This document shows, piece after piece, positions 52,457-59,740 of a DNA stretch of 64,000 nucleotides. Positions within the stretch are counted from its first letter, which is position 1; each line of letters starts with the position of its first letter. The stretch comes from Bacteroidota bacterium (lineage in GTDB: Bacteria > Bacteroidota > Bacteroidia > Chitinophagales > Chitinophagaceae): positions 1 through 64,000 of the forward strand of contig JAFAEM010000040.1 of NCBI GenBank assembly GCA_023424015.1. The letters are read 5' to 3'. Under the pieces are notes generated by a model. That model saw nothing but the letters and a program-made list of their open reading frames with translations. It did no database searches and was not told the origin of the DNA. The translations under genes and the position numbers were made by a program.

Positions 52457-53596
52457 ATGAAGACAGCGACAAAATTTATACATGCCGGAACGGTTCCTGA
52501 TCCATCTACGGGGGCTATTATGACACCGATTTACCAGACATCAACCTATGTACAAGAAGCACCTGGCAAGAACAAAGGTTTTGAATATGCCCGTAGCCAG
52601 AACCCGACGAGAAAAGCGCTGGAGGATGCCCTGGCGACAATAGAAAATGGAAGATTCGGGCTCGCCTTTAGCAGTGGAGTGGCGGCCACAGATGCCGTGA
52701 TCAAATTATTGTCGCCGGGCGATGAAGTGATTGCCGCAAACGATATGTACGGCGGCACCTACCGGTTGTTTACCAAGATCTTTGAAAAATTCGGAATTAA
52801 ATTCCTTTACACTGACACAACCAATCCCGCCAATATTAAAAAGTTGGTTTCAAAAAAAACCAAACTTATCTGGCTCGAAACACCGACAAACCCGTTGATG
52901 AATATCACCGATATCGCGGCAGTATCTGTGATCGCAAAAGAAACGGGTGCCTGGTTATGCGTGGACAATACATTTGCCTCACCCTATTTACAAACACCAC
53001 TCGACCTGGGTGCGGATATCGTGATGCATTCATCTACCAAATATCTCGGCGGACATAGTGATGTAATTCAGGGTGCCCTGGTGATGAATGATGAAGCACT
53101 TCGGGAGACACTTTATTTCATCCAGAAAAGTTGCGGCGCCGTACCGGGACCGATGGATTGCTTTTTAGTATTACGTGGTATTAAAACATTGCCGGTACGC
53201 ATGGAACAACACTGCCGCAATGGGGAAAAAATTGCACATTGGTTAAGGAATAATCCAAAGGTTGATAAAGTGTACTGGCCAGGCTTTGAAGACCATCCCG
53301 GATTTGCTTTTGCAAAAAAACAAATGAGAAATTTTGGAGGCATGATCAGTTTCACACTTAAAGATGATAGTGTTGAAACCGCCAACCGCGTATTATCATC
53401 CACGCACCTGTTTGCACTGGCCGAAAGCCTTGGCGGTGTGGAGTCCCTGATCAATCACCCTGCCTCTATGACGCACGCTTCTATTCCGCGGGAGGAAAGG
53501 ATTAAAAATGGCCTGACCGATTCGCTGATCAGGCTGAGCGTGGGAATAGAAGATGCAGATGACCTGGTTGCTGATCTCGACAAAGCGATTGGTTAA
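52457..53596 (+). CDS. Trans-sulfuration PLP enzyme (cystathionine gamma-synthase/lyase type)
   Basis: Fold-type I PLP enzyme of 379 aa; start at MKTATKFIHAGTVPDPSTGA (52457), 36 upstream codons discarded. Phosphate-site residues YARSQNPTR, AFSSGVAAT and ANDMYGGTYRLF are present; PLP lysine is K195 in MHSSTKYLGGHSDV; the C-terminal SLGGVESLINHPASMTHASI is the family signature. It makes or cleaves cystathionine; the sequence cannot cleanly tell gamma-synthase from gamma-lyase. It stands alone with a long repeat-rich leader. Confidence 0.92.
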   Translation: MKTATKFIHAGTVPDPSTGAIMTPIYQTSTYVQEAPGKNKGFEYARSQNPTRKALEDALATIENGRFGLAFSSGVAATDAVIKLLSPGDEVIAANDMYGGTYRLFTKIFEKFGIKFLYTDTTNPANIKKLVSKKTKLIWLETPTNPLMNITDIAAVSVIAKETGAWLCVDNTFASPYLQTPLDLGADIVMHSSTKYLGGHSDVIQGALVMNDEALRETLYFIQKSCGAVPGPMDCFLVLRGIKTLPVRMEQHCRNGEKIAHWLRNNPKVDKVYWPGFEDHPGFAFAKKQMRNFGGMISFTLKDDSVETANRVLSSTHLFALAESLGGVESLINHPASMTHASIPREERIKNGLTDSLIRLSVGIEDADDLVADLDKAIG

Positions 53597-53599
53597 ATT

Positions 53600-53698
53600 T
53601 CGAGCTGCGAGCTATGAGCTGCGAGCTCCGAGCCTTCAATTACATATAGAACTATCGTTCTCAAAGCTGGTAGCCCGAAGCTCATGGCTCATGGCTGT
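53600..53698. repeat. AGCT-rich degenerate repeat, second copy
   Basis: Arm 1 (about 53602-53634) is made of GAGCTGCGAGCTATGAGCT-type units; arm 2 (about 53667-53697) is GCTGGTAGCCCGAAGCTC then ATGGCTCATGGCT. Same family as 18-105. It directly follows the stop codon of the trans-sulfuration gene. Confidence 0.6.
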
Positions 53699-53761
53699 AT
53701 TTTGGCATTGTATCTGCAAAGTATAGTATGGAAATAATTTCATCATACTAAAATTTGTACT

Positions 53762-53908
53762 ATGCTTTACCTTATTGCAATAATCCTGATAATCGGGTGG
53801 CTCCTGGGCTATTTTGTATTCTCCGCAGGTGGCTTGATACATATCCTTCTCGTAATTGCAGTGATAGCTATCATACTTCGTCTTATCAGGGGCGATAGGG
53901 TAGTTTGA
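53762..53908 (+). CDS. Lmo0937-family small membrane protein
   Basis: A 48-codon gene read directly from the sequence: MLYLIAIILIIGWLLGYFVF, then SAGGLIHILLVIAVIAIILR and LIRGDRVV. It has two hydrophobic helices with an SAGGLIH turn, the standard form of this small conserved family often linked to stress. An AAAATTTG sequence lies just upstream. It precedes the TIGR02757 gene by 19 bp. Confidence 0.85.
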   Translation: MLYLIAIILIIGWLLGYFVFSAGGLIHILLVIAVIAIILRLIRGDRVV

Positions 53909-53927
53909 CAATTGTGTAATTTTATGG

Positions 53928-54689
53928 ATGGATAAAAAAAGCCTCAAAGAATTCCTGGATAAAAAGGTTGATGAATACAATCAACCTTTTTTTATTAAAG
54001 GCGATCCTGTTTGTATCCCGCATTTTTTTTCCAAAAAACAGGATATCGAGATAGCTGGATTTTTCGCCGCAATATTTGCCTGGGGCAATCGCAGCACGAT
54101 CATTCAAAAATCAAAAGAGCTGATGCAGCGTATGGAGATGAAGCCCCACGCGTTCTGCTTATCGGATGATGAAACACGATTAAAAGCGATTGAAGGATTT
54201 AAGCACAGAACATTCAACGACACCGACCTTCTTTATTTTATTGAATTCTTTCACTACCACTATCATCATCATAGCAGTCTCGAACAGGCTTTTACCATGC
54301 ACGGTCGCACGATAGAAGAAATGCTGACCGGGTTTCATGACTATTTCTTTTCACTCCCACATGTGCCACGCAGAACCAGAAAACATATTGCCGATCCCTC
54401 CCGCGGTTCTACCTGTAAAAGGTTGAATATGTTTCTGCGCTGGATGGTGCGGTATGACAAAAGCGGCGTAGACTTCGGTATCTGGAAAGAAATATCACCC
54501 TCACAGCTTATCTGTCCCATCGATTTGCATGTGGCCAGGGTCGCCAGGCATTTTCGCCTGCTCGATCGCAAACAAACGGACTGGCAGTCAGCGTTGGAAT
54601 TAACGGAATACCTGCGAACTTTGGATAAAGACGACCCGGTCAAATACGATTTCGCCTTGTTTGGCCTGGGTGTGATCGACAGATTTTAA
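53928..54689 (+). CDS. TIGR02757-family protein
   Basis: Protein of 253 aa matching the TIGR02757 (DUF2400) family: KGDPVCIPHFFSKKQDIEIA, FFAAIFAWGNRSTIIQKSKE, PSRGSTCKRLNMFLRWMVR, and CPIDLHVARVARHFRLLDRK. The wording and helical layout recall DNA glycosylase-like helix-hairpin-helix proteins, but the function is unproven. A 110-aa gene starts 4 bp after it, so the two are probably translated together. Confidence 0.9.
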   Translation: MDKKSLKEFLDKKVDEYNQPFFIKGDPVCIPHFFSKKQDIEIAGFFAAIFAWGNRSTIIQKSKELMQRMEMKPHAFCLSDDETRLKAIEGFKHRTFNDTDLLYFIEFFHYHYHHHSSLEQAFTMHGRTIEEMLTGFHDYFFSLPHVPRRTRKHIADPSRGSTCKRLNMFLRWMVRYDKSGVDFGIWKEISPSQLICPIDLHVARVARHFRLLDRKQTDWQSALELTEYLRTLDKDDPVKYDFALFGLGVIDRF

Positions 54690-54692
54690 TTT

Positions 54693-55025
54693 ATGTCACA
54701 AGTAGACAGTACCGTCATTGTATCGCTAAATAACCTGTTAGGGGTGGAACTAAAACAATCTCTCTCAGCATATGAACTGTTGGAACAACTTGCAGACCAC
54801 CTCAACTCACTGATCACAACTGATTTTAATAATCTCATCAGCCTGCTATACCGCCTCGACATTGACGAGTTGCAGGTAAGGGCAACACTCCAGGACCATC
54901 CTGGAACCGACGCGGGGAAATTGCTGGCAGCACTTGTCATCGAAAGACAAATTCGCAAGCTGGAGTCGAGAAAGCGTTTTTCGCACAACAAGAATGATGA
55001 AATTGATGAGGAGGAGAAATGGTGA
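54693..55025 (+). CDS. Conserved-looking hypothetical protein
   Basis: Protein of 110 aa, helical and soluble, with an acidic C-terminal tail (NKNDEIDEEEKW). Segments SLNNLLGVELKQSLSAYELL and LISLLYRLDIDELQVRATLQ show regular hydrophobic spacing, so it is likely a real protein. I do not recognise the family. It starts 4 bp after the TIGR02757 gene, suggesting joint function. It ends 25 bp before the left edge of the first MITE-like element. Confidence 0.8.
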   Translation: MSQVDSTVIVSLNNLLGVELKQSLSAYELLEQLADHLNSLITTDFNNLISLLYRLDIDELQVRATLQDHPGTDAGKLLAALVIERQIRKLESRKRFSHNKNDEIDEEEKW

Positions 55026-55050
55026 CGGTGCGTTCGGAAAAGTAATCAGG

Positions 55051-55341
55051 AATCATTGCTGTCCGAAAAAATTGTTGGATTGTTGTCAAGACCTTTGACC
55101 CGCACGGCTTCTATGGCTTTTACTTTTACAGGGGCTTTGCTTTATTTTTCCTGGACTGTTCTCTTTGCAGGCCGTAGTTCAACTGTCCCGATGTGTCAGT
55201 AAACCACAGTGCATACAGCAGACACTGCGGAGTATTAGCATCATGTCCTGTTCTTCGTAGCAGATTTTTTAAAGCATAGAGGCCTTTTGCTGTGCCCGCC
55301 GTGGTTTATACTACTCCAGCGTTCCCCGGACAATAATGATT
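55051..55341 (+). mobile_element. 291-bp MITE-like element, copy 1
   Basis: Ends are AATCATTGCTGTCCG and CCGGACAATAATGATT, a 16-bp imperfect terminal inverted repeat. It is flanked by AGG on both sides (55048-55050 and 55342-55344), a probable 3-bp target duplication. The interior resembles copy 2 in reverse order (GACCTTTGACCCGC, TTTACAGGGGCTTTGCTTT, GTGTCAGTAAACCACAG). It has no complete gene, so it would need a transposase from elsewhere. The remaining bases from 55026 to 55374 hold nothing else. Confidence 0.8.
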
Positions 55342-55374
55342 AGGAATTGGGTCCTGTAGCTACCGGACCTGGAA

Positions 55375-56049
55375 TTATGCTTTGTTCTTCTTCTCAAACA
55401 TGAGTTCTCTCACTTTCTCCTTATCCTCCTTCTCTTTCTTAAGATCAAACATGGTCCCAAAGACATGATCCCAGATAGTGGAACTTACACCAAATCCGTT
55501 GTGCTCGTCCTTGTAGTGATGTAAGTGATGGTTTCTCCAAAGAGGTTTCATCCATTTAAAGGGAGGATTCCAGGCGTGAATGGCATAGTGCATGGTGCCA
55601 TACATCAGGTATCCAAAAATAAAACCAGGGAAAAACATAAACGTGTATTGGCGGATGAGCAGGTACATCAATCCAAACAATGCCGACGCAATGATGATGC
55701 TGGGCACCGGTGGCATAAACAGCCGCTGCTTATCGCGGGGATAGTGATGGTGATTGCCATGAAGGGTGTAGGAAATTTTTTGAGCTGTAGGGTTATCCCC
55801 TACCCAGTGGAAAATAAATCGGTGCGCGATGTATTCAAAAAAAGTCCAGAAAAACATTCCGCCGACAAAGATCAGCAGCACCTGAAGCAGCGGAAACTGA
55901 AGTTTGGTGTTGCTATAATAAAGGAGATAAATAATAACCGGAATATACATTCCCCAGATCACCAGCGGATGCGTTTTGGTGAGCATCTCCAGGTAATCAT
56001 TCTTAAACAAACGGGCCTGCCCCTTATTATTAATTTTTTCGAAATGCAT
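55375..56049 (-). CDS. Fatty acid hydroxylase / sterol desaturase family protein
   Basis: Membrane di-iron hydroxylase of 224 aa (start MHFEKINNKG at 56049; an 8-codon extension is possible). Histidine clusters: EYIAHRFIFHW, LHGNHHHYPRDK, MHYAIHAWNP and WRNHHLHHYKDEH. Four hydrophobic segments are seen. The HRFIFH...HGNHHHYPRD wording is that of fatty acid 2-hydroxylase-like proteins, which hydroxylate the acyl chain of sphingolipids; Bacteroidota do make sphingolipids. It is the first gene inside the MITE-bracketed region. Confidence 0.88.
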   Translation of the reverse strand: MHFEKINNKGQARLFKNDYLEMLTKTHPLVIWGMYIPVIIYLLYYSNTKLQFPLLQVLLIFVGGMFFWTFFEYIAHRFIFHWVGDNPTAQKISYTLHGNHHHYPRDKQRLFMPPVPSIIIASALFGLMYLLIRQYTFMFFPGFIFGYLMYGTMHYAIHAWNPPFKWMKPLWRNHHLHHYKDEHNGFGVSSTIWDHVFGTMFDLKKEKEDKEKVRELMFEKKNKA

Positions 56050-56133
56050 GTGGCAAAGATAGGAAAAGAGCATACCATTTTAACCGCCACCGGTAGACAT
56101 TAAAAGCACCGCTAACAGGCTGAAATAAAGCTT

Positions 56134-56829
56134 TTAGTCGCTTTTTAAGAGTTGATTAACGGTTTGGAATTCATACCCCTTTTCCTTTAGTGTTTTTAAA
56201 AGCTCGGGTAGCCTGTTATAAAACTTGTCGGTCCGCGCGGGATCCGTTCCTATATGAATCAAAAGGATAAACCCATTTAGCCCCGGAGCTTTTTGCTCGC
56301 AGGATAGAATTGATTGGTAAATATCATCGCTGGCCCTGTAGTTCTTCATTTCAGGTGTCGTATAGTCGGCCGTACTCCGGGTGCCAGGTGTAAAATTGAT
56401 CAGTTGCAAACCCTGCTCTAGTGTCCATTCTGCAATTTTTTCATTGTACCACTCATAGGGAGGAAGAAAATACGGCGCATCGGACCGGCTGACGCCAAAC
56501 TTCTCCATTTCACGATAGTTGTTTAGCAGGTCAGTCACAAACTCCTCCTTTGTCACCAACAGGCTATCCCGCTTACCCCAGTCACAATAAAGCAGGTGCT
56601 TATCAGAATGAGCACCAAAATAATGTCTATCCTTCCTCAGTTTTTTGATGATCTTCTTAAATGAGGGATTGCGGTAAAAATCACCTGTCAGGAAGAAAGA
56701 TGCTTTGACCTTCTCCTTTTTTAACATGCGTCGGATACTGGTGCCTCCATCCGCGAATTCGTGACCGGTAAATACCAATGCCAGTTTTTTTTGGGCAGTG
56801 TCGCCGCGAAATATTGCACCGTGCGACAT
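56134..56829 (-). CDS. Polysaccharide deacetylase (NodB-type), -1 frame partner of the GH9 gene
   Basis: NodB-homology domain protein of 231 aa. The usual TFDDG motif is replaced by FTGHEFADGG (20-29, Asp27); the HxxxH metal motif is H74-x3-H78 (GAHSDKH); further motifs are PYFLPPYEWYN and FILLIHIGTDP. It removes acetyl (N- or O-) from a saccharide. The open frame continues upstream without a stop (KKVATPGTGGYR before the ATG) into the A AAA AAG site at the end of the GH9 gene. It may therefore be made as the C-terminal half of a GH9 fusion, by frameshifting, as well as from its own ATG 27 nt after the GH9 stop. Confidence 0.85.
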   Translation of the reverse strand: MSHGAIFRGDTAQKKLALVFTGHEFADGGTSIRRMLKKEKVKASFFLTGDFYRNPSFKKIIKKLRKDRHYFGAHSDKHLLYCDWGKRDSLLVTKEEFVTDLLNNYREMEKFGVSRSDAPYFLPPYEWYNEKIAEWTLEQGLQLINFTPGTRSTADYTTPEMKNYRASDDIYQSILSCEQKAPGLNGFILLIHIGTDPARTDKFYNRLPELLKTLKEKGYEFQTVNQLLKSD

Positions 56830-56836
56830 ACGATAT

Positions 56837-56865
56837 CCCCCTGTACCGGGGGTTGCTACTTTTTT
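56837..56865 (-). promoter_or_regulatory. Putative programmed -1 ribosomal frameshift signal
   Basis: On the minus strand the GH9 frame reads CCA AAA AAG TAG. Its heptamer A AAA AAG (56865-56859) is the slippery sequence of E. coli dnaX. The stop codon follows at once, and after six nt (TAGCAA) a hairpin of CCCCC (56852-56848), loop GGTACA and GGGGG (56841-56837) can form. Slipping back one base gives AAA AAA GTA GCA, joining GH9 to the deacetylase frame. Confidence 0.65.
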
Positions 56866-58646
56866 GGCCGGCCTTCCGCCTCCTTCGCGGCAAGTAAATA
56901 TACCAGGGAGGCCGTACCGTCCATGGTGGGCTCATTGGTACTGTAATCGCCGTAGTCGTCATGATAGACAACCAGGTCGCTCTGGAACTCGGCATATTCA
57001 TCGGGATTGGCCAACCTGATACCGATCAGGTTCTTGTAAATATTTCCATATACCGGACCATCCACCAGGCCGCCATCGATCGGGTAGTTTTTCAAATGAG
57101 TGAAGGCGGAATGTGGATCTACAGGCGTGTCACCCCATGAAGGGAGGCCATACACCATACTTGTTCCCCAGGGATTGCAACCAAAGAGCCAGTCAAAATT
57201 GGCCTGCTCCAGTTCTGAAAAAGTCTGATCACCTGTGAGATCGCGGTACCAATAGCACTGTATAGCAAAAGAAGTAGTCAGGTTATTGCTGCACCAGATA
57301 AATGGCACACCACGGTAAAATGCGTTCTGACTGGCCTTGTTCCAAACTTTCTCAATGCCTTCGCGGTAGTAACGGATGATAGTATCCTTCCTTTTATCTT
57401 TTAATTGCTTTGCCAGTTCATAGTGGCCGATATTGATAAACGGATACCACTGGTAATGGTGAGCCGTGTCAGCGCCCAGCCATGGAGTATGTGGTTCCTG
57501 CTTCGCAAATGCAAAAGCTTCATCTAGATGTACGGGATTGGATTGCTGGAAAGTCAGGCTGGTTGCTGCCAATTGCATATCATCTACCCAGTTTGACTCC
57601 GCGTAGATATAAGGTGACTTCACGGAAGCCGTTTGCGTCACGCCCGGCTTTTTATTGGCAAAAGCATATGCCGACCTCGATCTTTTCGAGAGCAGGCTGC
57701 TGTAGTCTTTATCATCTTTGAACAACACCGACCCCAGGGCAAATGCGCTGGTAAACTTACCACCCGTAGAGCTGGTACCCGTTGTATTGTTCATGAACTT
57801 TCCTCTCTGCTGTGGCTCACCACTGACAAAATATACCGGGCGCTCATAGCCTCTTCCATAAAAACTATCCATTTTCGGAATACGCATACCTGCATGATCC
57901 CTGTCATCGGCGATCTGGTTAAACATCCAGTCATCCTTTGGATGCATTTTCAAAAGCCAGTCGAGGCCCCAACGTGCCTCGTCCAGCACATCGGCAACAC
58001 CATTGGTACCATCCAGGCCATTTGCCAGTTTCTCATCAGTAAATACATGAGGAAAGTCGCGGTACGACATTAGCAGATGATAGGTTGCGTTGGCCGAAGT
58101 GGTTGTGTACTGGAGATAATCACTCGCATCATGCCATCCTCCTACTACATCAATGCGTGTGCTGTCGGGGATGCCAGCTTTTTCACCGTACAATACATAA
58201 CCGTCATCTGTATGGCAGCTATCTTTTAGATATGGGTTAAAGCCGGTTCTTTGTTGTCGCATATAACGGAGACAAAAATCTGCGGCCCCATTATAAACAT
58301 CATTACCTATTTCAAACTCGGGCGAAACAGCTTTGCCTGCCTGCAGGAAATAACGTCCGGGTTTTTTGAAGGATGAAAAATTAAGGCGATAGGTTTGGCG
58401 GAAAGGACCATAAGTGCCAAATGCTTTACCCGCCGGCCCGCTGGAAACAACCTTTTTTGTTTTGGCATCAACCAACTGCCAGCTCCTGATTGTGGCTTCT
58501 TCCTTTGATCCCCACACGGCAACCTTTACTCCATTGGGCAGGTAACCCAACTGGTTGATCCGGATCCAGGCGGTGGGATCCACATTATCTTTTTTTCCAA
58601 TTGATGTAAAAGACAAAAGAAAAACGACGAGCAATAACCTGTACAT
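56856..58646 (-). CDS. Glycoside hydrolase family 9 protein with N-terminal Ig-like domain
   Basis: Secreted glycosidase of 596 aa. After a signal peptide (about 1-17) an Ig-like CelD_N domain spans about 25-110 (WIRINQLGYLPNGVKVAVWG). The (alpha/alpha)6 barrel follows: VVGGWHDASDYLQYTT with catalytic-base aspartates D173 and D176, VDPHSAFTHLKN, and the acid E572 in YSTNEPTMDGTASLVYLLAA. GH9 enzymes are endoglucanases, but the family includes exo-beta-glucosaminidases. It ends with KK and a TAG at a frameshift-like site leading into the deacetylase. Divergent from the ROK gene with a shared 14-bp motif. Confidence 0.9.
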   Translation of the reverse strand: MYRLLLVVFLLSFTSIGKKDNVDPTAWIRINQLGYLPNGVKVAVWGSKEEATIRSWQLVDAKTKKVVSSGPAGKAFGTYGPFRQTYRLNFSSFKKPGRYFLQAGKAVSPEFEIGNDVYNGAADFCLRYMRQQRTGFNPYLKDSCHTDDGYVLYGEKAGIPDSTRIDVVGGWHDASDYLQYTTTSANATYHLLMSYRDFPHVFTDEKLANGLDGTNGVADVLDEARWGLDWLLKMHPKDDWMFNQIADDRDHAGMRIPKMDSFYGRGYERPVYFVSGEPQQRGKFMNNTTGTSSTGGKFTSAFALGSVLFKDDKDYSSLLSKRSRSAYAFANKKPGVTQTASVKSPYIYAESNWVDDMQLAATSLTFQQSNPVHLDEAFAFAKQEPHTPWLGADTAHHYQWYPFINIGHYELAKQLKDKRKDTIIRYYREGIEKVWNKASQNAFYRGVPFIWCSNNLTTSFAIQCYWYRDLTGDQTFSELEQANFDWLFGCNPWGTSMVYGLPSWGDTPVDPHSAFTHLKNYPIDGGLVDGPVYGNIYKNLIGIRLANPDEYAEFQSDLVVYHDDYGDYSTNEPTMDGTASLVYLLAAKEAEGRPKK

Positions 58647-58672
58647 GATGGATTTTTTTAAAAAAATTCAAA

Positions 58673-58771
58673 GCGGTCAAGTTAAGCAACTTTGTACAAT
58701 TCATTGGCAAATGCGTCTTTTTGCCGGTAATTTTTTTACTCTCCATTTTCATTTCTCCTTAACTTGACCGC
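58673..58771. promoter_or_regulatory. Perfect 14-bp inverted pair in the GH9/ROK divergent promoter
   Basis: GCGGTCAAGTTAAG lies at 58673-58686 and its exact reverse complement CTTAACTTGACCGC at 58758-58771, centres 85 bp apart. Relative to each gene the sequence has the same direction, 26 nt before the GH9 ATG and 12 nt before the ROK ATG. The inner TAACTTGACC also occurs 16 nt before the aldehyde dehydrogenase ATG (2680-2689). It is either a shared operator or a variant core promoter element. Confidence 0.6.
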
Positions 58772-58783
58772 ATAATTTTTTCT

Positions 58784-59731
58784 ATGGCAGTAATTGCTCT
58801 TGACCTGGGTGGAACAAAACTGGCTGCAGCCATTATCAGCGAAGCCGGCGACATATTACATTCAGAAACCGTTTTACTTGGAAAAAGAGAAGGTGCAGAA
58901 GTAGGTGACCTGATCGTGCAGGAAACCAATGTGATGCTACAAAAGGCGAAAAGCAACAGTATTGCTGTCGATGCTATTGGTATCTGTATACCTGGTATCG
59001 CGTATGCAAAGACCGGTAAAGTATGGGCGCCTAATATTCCAGGCTGGGATGAATTTCCCCTGCTGGACATTTTAAAGGATGCTGTTTCTGATAAAAACAT
59101 ATGTATAAAACTGGATAGTGACAGGGCTTGTTATATCCTGGCTGAAACCTGGAAAGGTAATGCCCGTGGTTGCAGCGATGCGATCTTCCTGGGTGTCGGA
59201 ACCGGGATTGGTGCCGGCATCCTGGTGAATGGACAGTTACTAAGAGGTGCACACGATATAGGTGGCGCTATAGGCTGGCTGGCACTCAACAAACCGTTTG
59301 AAGAAAAGTATATACCCTGCGGTTGTTTTGAGTACCATGCATCCGGTGAGGGACTTGCGAAAGTGGCAAAAGGACTAGTGGAAGAAAATAAATTTCCTGG
59401 TAATAAATTAGCCAGTATCTCCGCGTCACTGTCTGCAAAGGATATCTTTGAAGCTTACGGCCAAAACGACCCTTTGGCGATAGCGGTTGTGAACAACGCG
59501 ATCGAATACTGGGGTATGGCAGTAGCCAACCTCGTGAGCCTGTTCAATCCCGAAAAGATAATTTTCGGTGGCGGTGTATTTGGGCCAGCCCTTAGATTCC
59601 TGGACGCTATTTATGAGGAAGCAAAAAAATGGGCACAACCTATCAGCATCAAGCAGGTAAAACTCGAGGGTGCCGCGTTGGGTTCTGAAGCCGGGCTTTA
59701 TGGTGCGGGGTATCTCGCTTTACTGGATTAA
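58784..59731 (+). CDS. ROK-family sugar kinase
   Basis: ROK kinase of 315 aa. Phosphate-binding DLGGTKLAAAI (6-16), adenosine loop GVGTGIGAGILVNGQLLRG and HDIGGAIGWLAL are clear. The zinc motif that normally reads CxCGxxGCxE is shortened to PCGCFEYHASG, so only two cysteines remain. It phosphorylates a hexose, most likely an N-acetyl amino sugar or glucose, using ATP. It starts the plus-strand operon ROK-MFS-SIS and is divergent from the GH9-deacetylase pair. Confidence 0.9.
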   Translation: MAVIALDLGGTKLAAAIISEAGDILHSETVLLGKREGAEVGDLIVQETNVMLQKAKSNSIAVDAIGICIPGIAYAKTGKVWAPNIPGWDEFPLLDILKDAVSDKNICIKLDSDRACYILAETWKGNARGCSDAIFLGVGTGIGAGILVNGQLLRGAHDIGGAIGWLALNKPFEEKYIPCGCFEYHASGEGLAKVAKGLVEENKFPGNKLASISASLSAKDIFEAYGQNDPLAIAVVNNAIEYWGMAVANLVSLFNPEKIIFGGGVFGPALRFLDAIYEEAKKWAQPISIKQVKLEGAALGSEAGLYGAGYLALLD

Positions 59732-59740
59732 CTGCTCACT

